Part shown: piece by piece, positions 9,156 through 15,312 of the stretch
Position numbering within the stretch: the stretch's first letter is position 1
Layout: every line of letters begins with the position of its first letter
Source of the DNA: CAVSWT01 sp963775245
GTDB lineage: Bacteria; Bacteroidota; Ignavibacteria; Ignavibacteriales; Ignavibacteriaceae
DNA: 64,000 nucleotides
Direction: 5' to 3'
Assembly (NCBI GenBank): GCA_963775245.1
Contig: CAVZID010000014.1
Coordinates: 124,001 to 188,000 of the forward strand
Position numbers and translations under genes: made by a program
Notes under the pieces: generated by a model
Databases searched by the model: none
Told to the model about the DNA's origin: nothing
What the model saw: only the letters and a program-made list of their open reading frames with translations

Positions 9156-9857
9156 ATGACATATAATTCAATTAAACAAGTTTCGTATTCAGCATCAATA
9201 TTGTTTCATTTACTTTTATTGCTGCTGTTTATGTTAATTAAGATAACTATTGATTACCCTGTTAAAGAATATGTTGAGCTTTCTTTTGGTAAAACAAGTC
9301 AGCAGGGTTCAACAGGAGCAATAGGCACAAAAATAAATCAAGTTCAAGAATTAGCTCAGCCAAAAAAAGTTGAAAAAACAAAAGATAATAAAAGAGTAGT
9401 CAAAGAAGTAACTTTACCAAAAGCTATAAACACACAAAACAATAATGCTGTAATTACGCCTGCAGATAAAAATAAAGAAAAGGCAAAAGTCATAAAAAAT
9501 AAATCTGACGAAACTAAAAATTCTGATGTCACAAACGAAGGGCAGGGAAATAAAGCAGCCGGAGAAGGAAGTTTTGGATACGATATTGATTGGGGCGGAC
9601 AGGGAACTAGAAAAATTTATATGTACAGTGTTCCGTCTTACCCTGAAGGTGTTGAAAAGGAAATTGATATCAGGCTCAGATTTTCAATTAAACCTGATGG
9701 AACGGTTGGGACTGTTATTCCTTTAACTAAGGCTGATACAAAATTAGAGAATGCTGCTATTTATTCCTTAAGGCAATGGAGATTTGAGCCATTAAGCCCG
9801 CTTCAAAAACAAGTTGACCAAACTGCGGTTATTGTTTTTCCTTACCGGCTTCAGTAG
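9156..9857 (+). CDS. tonB: Energy transducer TonB
   Basis: This 233-residue protein has an N-terminal signal-anchor helix (about residues 13-30), a Lys/Pro/Asn-rich periplasm-spanning linker, and a C-terminal TonB domain (about residues 155-233: SYPEGVEKEIDIRLRFSIKP, then AIYSLRQWRFEPL). TonB couples the ExbB-ExbD motor to outer-membrane receptors. It is the last gene of the plus-strand run that starts at 1107. Its final 29 bases overlap the 3' end of a convergent minus-strand gene, and no terminator hairpin is seen between them. Confidence 0.85.
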   Translation: MTYNSIKQVSYSASILFHLLLLLLFMLIKITIDYPVKEYVELSFGKTSQQGSTGAIGTKINQVQELAQPKKVEKTKDNKRVVKEVTLPKAINTQNNNAVITPADKNKEKAKVIKNKSDETKNSDVTNEGQGNKAAGEGSFGYDIDWGGQGTRKIYMYSVPSYPEGVEKEIDIRLRFSIKPDGTVGTVIPLTKADTKLENAAIYSLRQWRFEPLSPLQKQVDQTAVIVFPYRLQ

Positions 9858-10137
9858 AAGTGTTTTTATCTTCATTGTAATAAAATCTGTAGAAGAAGAA
9901 TTCTGCGATTGATAAAATTGTTAACGTGATCGCATCTCTGTCAAAATAAATCCCCAATCCCTTTGAACTTATAAGATTTTGAGTTCCAATTCCAACAACA
10001 GACCAGCCAACTGCAAATAAAATTCCTATTAATCCCAAATTTAAAAACGCTGCGGAAAGGTTTTCTTCCTGCCATTTTTTAGTAAAGATAATAAGTGCAA
10101 AAAGAAAATGAGCAAAGAAAATAAAAGCGGTTATCAT
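9829..10137 (-). CDS. Small hypothetical membrane protein
   Basis: This 102-residue protein has about three hydrophobic segments (starting MITAFIFFAHFLFALIIF) and a charged C-terminal tail. No family was recognised. It overlaps the upstream gene on the same strand by four bases (ATGA), so the two are probably translated together. Its 3' end overlaps tonB by 29 bases in convergent orientation. The conserved coupling makes a real gene likely despite the small size. Function is unknown. Confidence 0.6.
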   Translation of the reverse strand: MITAFIFFAHFLFALIIFTKKWQEENLSAAFLNLGLIGILFAVGWSVVGIGTQNLISSKGLGIYFDRDAITLTILSIAEFFFYRFYYNEDKNTSTEAGKEKQ

Positions 10138-10649
10138 TTATTTTCGGGTCTGTTTTTTTTGTTGATTATAAACATCGAAATGAACCCGCCGATAACACCG
10201 AAAATAGAAAATGATAAAATGTTTCCCGTAAGCATAGCAAAAGAATAAAATAATGAAAACCCTTTAACTTTTATTTCGGAAGCCATCCCTTGAAGTATTT
10301 TTAGTGCTTCTTTTCCTGTTTCACCCATATTTAATTCTTTCAAGAGGGCTTTAGTCTGTGAGACACTTTCAACAAATTGATTGGAGTGAAGAAAATAAGT
10401 TATAATAGTATCAAACAAAGAAGAAAAAAGTGCAGCAAATAATCCAGTGAAAAGCCCAAATAGAAGAGCATTGTCCCCTGAAATTTTTTCAATCGAAGGA
10501 TTTATTTTTCTAAATAATATTAATGAAATTCCTACTGCTATTGGAACGATTAAACAGCAGCCGAATGCCTGATTAAGTCCTGGTAAAATATTAATAACTG
10601 CGGCGCCAAATCCGCAAACAAGTGCCGGTGAATATTTTTTAAAGATCAT
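10134..10649 (-). CDS. Hypothetical membrane protein (DUF4199-like pattern)
   Basis: About 171 residues with four hydrophobic helices: two near the N-terminus (a glycine-rich first helix, then LIVPIAVGISLILF), one mid-protein and one near the C-terminal end (FGVIGGFISMFII). The arrangement, with an amphipathic loop between helices 3 and 4, resembles DUF4199 proteins common in Bacteroidetes, but this is a weak match made by eye. The frame extends three codons upstream to a TTG at 10658; the ATG at 10649 is preferred. It lies 12 bases after a DUF2085 gene and overlaps the next gene by ATGA, forming a small membrane-protein operon. Confidence 0.6.
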   Translation of the reverse strand: MIFKKYSPALVCGFGAAVINILPGLNQAFGCCLIVPIAVGISLILFRKINPSIEKISGDNALLFGLFTGLFAALFSSLFDTIITYFLHSNQFVESVSQTKALLKELNMGETGKEALKILQGMASEIKVKGFSLFYSFAMLTGNILSFSIFGVIGGFISMFIINKKNRPENK

Positions 10650-10661
10650 TGAACACAAAAA

Positions 10662-11144
10662 TTAGTCATACAAAAAATTATCTAATAAAGTCAAAATATA
10701 AACAAATACTACGGAACCAAAAAATAATCCGGTTGAAAATGCTATAGCTTTTGAATAATTGTAAATTCCTAAAGTTGTAAAAATAACATCAGTTAACATT
10801 AACAATGCTGCTGTATAAAATATTTTTTTATTTAGTTCAATATTTGTTTTTCTAAAAATGAAATAGACCGATGAAATAAAGCCACCTATATAAATGCCGG
10901 TACATCTCGCACAAACAAGAAGCTTATATCCAAATAAATTTATTGTTTTATAATCAATCTGGTGGCAAAATTCAGAATATATTTTTTTTAGAAAAGGGAA
11001 GAGGACTATAATAGAAGAACTGTGAAACAAAGGCAGAATCGCAAATCCTAAAATCCAAAATAGTAACAAAGCTGAAACAAAAATTCTAAAGGTTTTTCTA
11101 TTAAAGAAAGTGATATTTGATTTGGATAGACTAATAGATGTCAT
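10662..11144 (-). CDS. DUF2085 family membrane protein
   Basis: This 160-residue protein has about four transmembrane helices. It carries the DUF2085 signature: a CHQ motif (SEFCHQIDYKT) followed by LLVCARCTGIYIGGF, with the paired cysteines and the glycine-rich turn. The family is widespread in Bacteroidetes and has no assigned biochemical function; conserved Cys and His suggest metal or redox binding (inference). It is first in a three-gene minus-strand run with the two small membrane proteins at 9829-10649. Confidence 0.75.
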   Translation of the reverse strand: MTSISLSKSNITFFNRKTFRIFVSALLLFWILGFAILPLFHSSSIIVLFPFLKKIYSEFCHQIDYKTINLFGYKLLVCARCTGIYIGGFISSVYFIFRKTNIELNKKIFYTAALLMLTDVIFTTLGIYNYSKAIAFSTGLFFGSVVFVYILTLLDNFLYD

Positions 11145-11164
11145 TATAAATAGAGAAAATTTTC

Positions 11165-12025
11165 TTACTTCAATTTCTTGTAAACTTGAATATCTTTCTG
11201 CGTTAATATATACAGCTTCGCATTAAAATAAATTGAGCTAATAAAATTGGATTCTTCTTGTTCGTTGATCAGGTTAACTTTATTTGAAAAATTATTTGAG
11301 GTTTTTAAGTTAGTTAAATAAACTGTACTGTCTGCAGTTAAAGTTAGAAAGTTAAACATTACATTTATGTCGTTTATTTTATCGTCTGTTCCTATTTTAA
11401 GCATTCCGTTTCCATATTGATCAAAGACGATAATATTTTCTTTATTCAAAACGAAAATATTATTTGAAGAAGTGATTGCTAATTTTTCAGGATCGGATAA
11501 AATATACTCTCCGGCATCGTACCCCCCGAAATTTTGCATGAACTTTCCGAACAAATCAAATTTAATAACCCTATTATTTTCGGAATCTAATATATACAAG
11601 TCGCCTTGATTTGAAGCAGCAACACTTAATGGATAGCCAAATTGTTCATCGGGATTGTTGCTGTCTCTCGTTTTTAAAGACGAAATAAAATTAAGGTCTT
11701 TATCTAATCTTTGAATGCGGTGATTATTTTTATCGCAGACATAAACACTTAAGTCAGTCGCAAAAACATCAACGGGATTATCAAACAATTCATCATCCCA
11801 GCCGTATCCTCCGATATACTTTATTGTTTTTCCAAGAGTATCTATTTTAAAAACCTCATCGCTTCCTGAATCAGTTATATAAATAAAACCGGAAGGGCTT
11901 ATGCTGAAGGATGAAGCATCTTTGAATTTCCCGATTGAATAATCATAAATGAATTGTTGGGAGAAAAGATTTGCAAAAAATAAGAAAAATAATAGAGAGA
12001 TTTTTTTAATCATTGAGAAATTCAT
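11165..12025 (-). CDS. Exported NHL-repeat beta-propeller protein
   Basis: This 286-residue protein has a signal peptide (MNFSMIKKISLLFFLFFANLFSQ); a second ATG four codons in is also possible. It contains about five NHL-type blades, recognised by repeated phrases such as GFIYITDSGSDEVFKID, VYVCDKNNHRIQRLD and LYILDSENNRVIKFD. Such six-bladed propellers bind proteins or ligands without enzymatic activity. No T9SS tail or lipobox is visible, so a soluble periplasmic location is inferred. The gene reads toward the DUF2085 run with a 20-base gap and may lead that operon. Confidence 0.75.
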   Translation of the reverse strand: MNFSMIKKISLLFFLFFANLFSQQFIYDYSIGKFKDASSFSISPSGFIYITDSGSDEVFKIDTLGKTIKYIGGYGWDDELFDNPVDVFATDLSVYVCDKNNHRIQRLDKDLNFISSLKTRDSNNPDEQFGYPLSVAASNQGDLYILDSENNRVIKFDLFGKFMQNFGGYDAGEYILSDPEKLAITSSNNIFVLNKENIIVFDQYGNGMLKIGTDDKINDINVMFNFLTLTADSTVYLTNLKTSNNFSNKVNLINEQEESNFISSIYFNAKLYILTQKDIQVYKKLK

Positions 12026-12149
12026 TTATTTAATTGATGACTAAAGTAAATAATTTTTATTTCAAAACGTACAATGTCAGAATTTTTACCGCTTTATACT
12101 TATCTGTAAATTTTGAAATTACTTAGTCTATCTTTAATTTTGGGAACCT

Positions 12150-12220
12150 TGTCCTGTGGTGTAATGGCAACACGCCAGGTTCTGGCCCTGGAATTTTGGG
12201 TTCGAGTCCTAACAGGACAA
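12150..12220 (+). tRNA. tRNA-Gln (anticodon CTG)
   Basis: The acceptor stem TGTCCTG (12150-12156) pairs with CAGGACA (12213-12219), with discriminator A12220. The anticodon stem CCAGG/CCTGG encloses loop TTCTGGC, giving anticodon CTG. The U1-A72 start is typical of glutamine tRNAs. CCA is not encoded. It is the first of three tRNA-like genes on this strand. Confidence 0.93.
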
Positions 12221-12253
12221 CAATTGGAACGATAATTGTTCATTGTTAATACA

Positions 12254-12349
12254 GGCGCGTTCGTCTAGTGGCTTAGGACGCCGCCCTCTCAAGGCGGAGA
12301 TCACGGGTTCTCCCGAAGGGACTCCTTTGGAGGAATCCCGTACGCGCTG
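12254..12349 (+). tRNA. Interrupted tRNA-Glu (CTC) copy with split T loop
   Basis: Everything except the T loop matches the intact tRNA-Glu at 12709. The acceptor GGCGCGT (12254-12260) pairs with ACGCGCT (12342-12348), and the anticodon stem CCGCC/GGCGG holds loop CTCTCAA (anticodon CTC). The T stem ACGGG/CCCGT is intact, but the loop TTC|GAAT is opened between TTC and GAA by 22 extra bases (12311-12332). The insert is two perfect 11-mers, TCCCGAAGGGA and CTCCTTTGGAG, each a 4-bp stem with a 3-base loop. The discriminator is G here and A in the intact copy. Whether it yields a usable tRNA is unknown; without removal of the insert, T-loop/D-loop contact should be disturbed. Confidence 0.75.
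12311..12332 (+). repeat. 22-nt double-hairpin insertion in tRNA T loop
   Basis: It consists of two adjacent palindromic 11-mers, TCCC-GAA-GGGA and CTCC-TTT-GGAG. It is placed exactly at the centre of the TTCGAA palindrome of the tRNA T loop. The same 22 bases recur in the tandem units downstream, identical in at least five of the seven. On the minus strand the first hairpin reads TCCCTTCGGGA and could also form a C(UUCG)G tetraloop. Confidence 0.9.
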
Positions 12350-12384
12350 TTGATAAAAAAGATATAATGAAATTATAGCTTTTA

Positions 12385-12651
12385 ATGATTCAAACTAAAA
12401 TATCTTTCTTTTATGCTTATATTTTAAAAAGTTTAAAGGACGGTACTTTCTATTATGGTTCAACTGAAAATTTAGAAGAAAGAATTAAGAAACATAATTC
12501 TGGAAAGGAAAGATATACAAAAGGACATCTTCCATATAAAATCCATTATTATGAAACATTTGGAACGAGAAGTGAAGCATATAGGAGAGAAAAATTTTTT
12601 AAATCTATTGATGGTTATAAGTGGTTAAAAATAAAAGGAATAATTTTATAG
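12385..12651 (+). CDS. Small GIY-YIG nuclease domain protein
   Basis: This 88-residue protein is a single GIY-YIG domain of the small UPF0213/YhbQ-like type (family length about 80-100). AYILKS (residues 11-16) takes the place of GIY, and FYYGSTENLEERIKKH (22-37) holds the YIG strand and the candidate catalytic arginine R33. EAYRREKFFKS (64-74) supplies the candidate metal-binding glutamate E69. There is no extra DNA-binding module. It is framed by the interrupted tRNA-Glu (35 bases upstream) and the intact tRNA-Glu (57 bases downstream). That position suggests a link to the tRNA-derived hairpin repeats, either as mobility enzyme or as repeat-processing nuclease; this is inference. No good Shine-Dalgarno sequence is seen. 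Confidence 0.85.
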   Translation: MIQTKISFFYAYILKSLKDGTFYYGSTENLEERIKKHNSGKERYTKGHLPYKIHYYETFGTRSEAYRREKFFKSIDGYKWLKIKGIIL

Positions 12652-12708
12652 GATAATTAAATTTTTGAATCTGAGGAAATTTATATAGTTTTCCATTAAC
12701 TTTATATA

Positions 12709-12782
12709 GGCGCGTTCGTCTAGTGGCTTAGGACGCCGCCCTCTCAAGGCGGAGATCACGGGTTCGAATCCCGTACGCGCTA
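12709..12782 (+). tRNA. tRNA-Glu (anticodon CTC), intact
   Basis: The acceptor GGCGCGT (12709-12715) pairs with ACGCGCT (12775-12781), including a G1-U72 wobble, with discriminator A12782. The anticodon stem CCGCC/GGCGG holds loop CTCTCAA with CTC at 12743-12745. The T arm ACGGG-TTCGAAT-CCCGT is uninterrupted. CCA is not encoded. Its 3' part, from 12751 on, is the template of the tandem array that follows directly. Confidence 0.95.
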
Positions 12783-13317
12783 CAAAATTTTGATAATTTG
12801 TTGATGGAGATCACGAGCTCTCCCGAAGGGACTCCTTTGGAGGAATCCCGTACGCGCTACAAAATTTTGATAATTTGTTAATGGAGATCACGAGCTCTCC
12901 CGAAGGGACTCCTTTGGAGGAATCCCGTACGCGCTACAAAATTTTGATAATTTGTTGGTGGAGATCACGGGTTCTCCCGAAGGGACTCCTTTGGAGGAAT
13001 CCCGTACGCGCTACAAAATTTTGATAATTTGTTAATGGAGATCACGAGCTCTCCCGAAGGGACTCCTTGGAGGAATCCCGTACGCGCTACAAAATTTTGA
13101 TAATTTGTTGTGGAATCACGGTCTCCCGAAGGGACTCCTTTGGAGGAATCCCGTACGCGCTACAAAATTTTGATAATTTGTTGGTGGAGATCACGGGTTC
13201 TCCCGAAGGGACTCCTTTGGAGGAATCCCGTACGCGCTACAAAATTTTGATAATTTGTTAATGGAGATCACGAGCTCTCCCAAAGGGACTATTCGGAGGA
13301 ATCCCTTATGCGCTACT
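12751..13317 (+). repeat. Tandem array of tRNA-Glu 3'-end units carrying a double hairpin
   Basis: Unit 0 (12751-12805, 55 nt) is the 3' part of the intact tRNA-Glu plus a linker. Units 1-7 start at 12806, 12883, 12960, 13037, 13112, 13186 and 13263. Full units are 77 nt, that is 55 plus the 22-nt double hairpin. Each full unit contains GGAGATCACG, the split T loop, AATCCCGTACGCGCTA (the tRNA 3' end) and a linker with the palindrome CAAAATTTTG. Unit 4 lacks one T and unit 5 lacks several bases. Unit 7 is diverged and truncated. Two sequence types alternate: linker end GTTGGT with CACGGGTTC (units 3 and 6, and 5 with gaps), and GTTAAT with CACGAGCTC (units 2, 4 and 7). No unique spacers exist, so it is not a CRISPR array. 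Confidence 0.93.
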
Positions 13318-13440
13318 AATTAAATTTCAAATCTCAAAAATCAAATCTCAAATAAATTAAAAGACACAATATCTTATACGAAATTGAGTATTAGATTTTA
13401 TTATTTATTTGTACTTTAAAAATTGTTATTTATAAATTTT

Positions 13441-13785
13441 ATGAAACGATACGAAAAACATATATTCATTTGCGAAAATAAACGTCCGCCGGATGATCCG
13501 CGAGGCTGTTGCTTTGATAAAGGCGGCTCGGAAATAAAAGCTAAATTTAAAGAGAGGTTAAAGCAGCTTGGTTTAAAATCGGAAGTGAGGGCAAATACAT
13601 CTGGCTGTCTTGATGCCTGTGAATTTGGTGCTTCTGTAGTTGTTTATCCCGAGCAGATCTGGTACGGCGGAGTTACTGTTGATGATGTGGAAGAAATAAT
13701 TCAAAGTCATATTATAAATAATCAACCGGTTGAACGCTTAAAAATAAAACACATCAAGTTTAATAAAGATGACGTCAAAATCTGA
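13441..13785 (+). CDS. Thioredoxin-like [2Fe-2S] ferredoxin
   Basis: This 114-residue protein has the thioredoxin-like [2Fe-2S] ferredoxin pattern. C11 lies in HIFICENKRP, C23-C24 in PRGCC, and C56 and C60 in SGCLDACEFG, followed by the VVVYPEQIWYGGV strand. The family carries electrons at low potential. The frame extends upstream to a TTG at 13423, but the ATG at 13441 starts the conserved strand and is preferred. The last 17 bases overlap the endonuclease III gene, so the two are probably co-transcribed. The electron partner is unknown. Confidence 0.85.
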   Translation: MKRYEKHIFICENKRPPDDPRGCCFDKGGSEIKAKFKERLKQLGLKSEVRANTSGCLDACEFGASVVVYPEQIWYGGVTVDDVEEIIQSHIINNQPVERLKIKHIKFNKDDVKI

Positions 13786-14413
13786 AAAGCAATACTCAAA
13801 AAAAGTATTTAGTATTCTTAGAAAAGAATACCCAAATGTTAAGCCCGCTTTGAATTACAAAAGTCCCTTTCAACTGCTGGTAGCCACTATATTGTCAGCG
13901 CAATGTACAGATGAAAGAGTAAATATTGTTACAAAAGATTTATTTAAGAAATACAAAGGCCCCAAAGACTATTTGGCAGTATCAAACGAAGAATTAGAGA
14001 AAGATATTTATTCAACCGGGTTTTATAAGCAAAAAGCAAAAAGTATAAAAGGCTGCTGCCAGGCTTTGATTGAAAAATATAAAGGCAAAGTTCCGGATGA
14101 TTTTGACAAGTTGAATGAGCTTCCCGGAGTAGGAAGAAAAACTGCTTCAGTAGTAGCAGGGAATGCTTTTGGTATTCCTGCAATCGCAGTAGATACACAT
14201 GTAAAAAGATTATCAAACTTGCTGGGATTTATAAAGTCTAACGATCCTGAAAAGATAGAATTTAAATTAAAAGAATTGCTGCCGGATAAAGATTGGGTAA
14301 ATTCATCTCATTGGCTTGCAGCACACGGAAGAAAAACATGTATTGCAAGAAGGCCAAAATGTACTCAATGTGTGATTGGAAATATTTGTCCCAGTTTTCA
14401 TCCGGCGAATTGA
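13769..14413 (+). CDS. nth: Endonuclease III (DNA glycosylase/AP lyase)
   Basis: This 214-residue enzyme of base-excision repair removes oxidised pyrimidines and cuts at abasic sites. The helix-hairpin-helix LPGVGRKTA carries the catalytic lysine K124, and VDTHVKR carries the catalytic aspartate D142; the 18-residue spacing equals that of E. coli Nth (K120/D138). The C-terminal [4Fe-4S] motif is complete: C191-x6-C198-x2-C201-x5-C207. Length matches the family. It starts inside the end of the ferredoxin gene. Confidence 0.95.
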   Translation: MTSKSEKQYSKKVFSILRKEYPNVKPALNYKSPFQLLVATILSAQCTDERVNIVTKDLFKKYKGPKDYLAVSNEELEKDIYSTGFYKQKAKSIKGCCQALIEKYKGKVPDDFDKLNELPGVGRKTASVVAGNAFGIPAIAVDTHVKRLSNLLGFIKSNDPEKIEFKLKELLPDKDWVNSSHWLAAHGRKTCIARRPKCTQCVIGNICPSFHPAN

Positions 14414-14437
14414 AATCAAAAATATAAATCATTCACA

Positions 14438-14501
14438 CATTCAATCATTCGTTCATTCAAATGTATGTAAAAGAATGATTGATTGGATGAATGATTGAAT
14501 G
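14438..14501. repeat. Imperfect palindrome with CATTCAATCATTC arms
   Basis: CATTCAATCATTC (14438-14450) is the exact reverse complement of 14489-14501, and the inner bases continue to pair imperfectly (GTTCATTCAA against TTGATTGGATGA). The same 13-mer occurs again at 28064-28076. It lies between nth and the HD gene, without a T run, so it looks like a dispersed intergenic repeat rather than a terminator. Confidence 0.7.
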
Positions 14502-14521
14502 TAGTTTAATTAGGAGTTTAC

Positions 14522-15091
14522 ATGCCTGAAAATATTATGCATGACAGAAACCTTTGTTTACAAATTTTAAAAGAGTATACACAAAGTGAAAGCTTGTTGA
14601 AACATGCCTACGCTGTTGAAACTTGTGTTAGAGCTTATGCTAAAAAATTTAATGAAGATATAGAGTATTGGGGAAACGTTGCTTTGCTTCATGATTTTGA
14701 TTATGAAAAATTTCCGACTATGGAAGAACATCCTTTTAAAGGTTCTGAAATTCTAAAAGAAAAAGGTTTCAATGAAGAATTTAGAAACGCAATTCTTTCA
14801 CATGCTGATTATTCAGGAGTACCAAGAGAAACCTTACTTCAAAAAACTTTATTTGCCTGTGATGAATTGGCCGGATTCATAACGGCAGTGACTTATGTAC
14901 GTCCTTCAAAAAGTATTGTTGAGGTGGAGGTGAAATCAGTAAAGAAAAAATTAAAGGATAAAGCATTTGCCAAAAATGTTAGCCGGGATGATATAACCAA
15001 TGGTGCAGAAGGATTAGAAATTCCACTTGATGAACACATTCAATTTTGCATAAATGCCATGAAAGAAAACAAGGAAGAGTTAGGTTTATAA
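14522..15091 (+). CDS. HD-domain (HDIG-type) metal-dependent phosphohydrolase
   Basis: This 189-residue protein has the HD signature: a first histidine in LLKHAYAVETC, HD in ALLHDFDYEKF, and downstream histidines in MEEHPFKGSEIL and ILSHADYSG. The small stand-alone HDIG family includes hydrolases of nucleotides or phosphate esters; the substrate cannot be read from the sequence. A TAGGAG ribosome-binding site precedes the ATG. It follows nth by about 110 bases that contain the palindromic repeat. Confidence 0.85.
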   Translation: MPENIMHDRNLCLQILKEYTQSESLLKHAYAVETCVRAYAKKFNEDIEYWGNVALLHDFDYEKFPTMEEHPFKGSEILKEKGFNEEFRNAILSHADYSGVPRETLLQKTLFACDELAGFITAVTYVRPSKSIVEVEVKSVKKKLKDKAFAKNVSRDDITNGAEGLEIPLDEHIQFCINAMKENKEELGL

Positions 15092-15312
15092 TCTTTAAAT
15101 TTAGAGTCAAAATAGGCAAATTATAGCACTGTTAAAGCCATAAAATTCAAACAAATGACTTGACTCATATCACAATTATTATCTAAATTGAACGCAAAAA
15201 TTAGGAGAGTTTTTAGATTTTTTTGCTACCAAATATTTATAGAGTTACAGTGCTTATAGTATTGTATATTTTGTGAAAGCTGTAACTAATTTTTAATTAA
15301 AAATATTACTAA

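Noticed and set aside
9526..9726. 66-codon open frame inside tonB in another frame
   Set aside because: It sits fully within the TonB linker and C-terminal domain coding region and has no independent signal.
13067..13261. A 64-codon open frame across the tandem array (contains GSPEGTPLEESRTR-like repeats)
   Set aside because: It is the translation of the tRNA-derived repeat units, which have RNA-type structure, no ribosome-binding site and indels between units. It is not a plausible protein.
12806..13317. CRISPR array
   Set aside because: Units are near-identical over their full 77 bases with no unique spacers, and no cas gene is present.
15244..15286. GTTACAG/CTGTAAC inverted repeat upstream of porU as an operator
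   Set aside because: Arms are only 7 bp and 29 bases apart, and no regulator gene is nearby; too weak to list as a feature.
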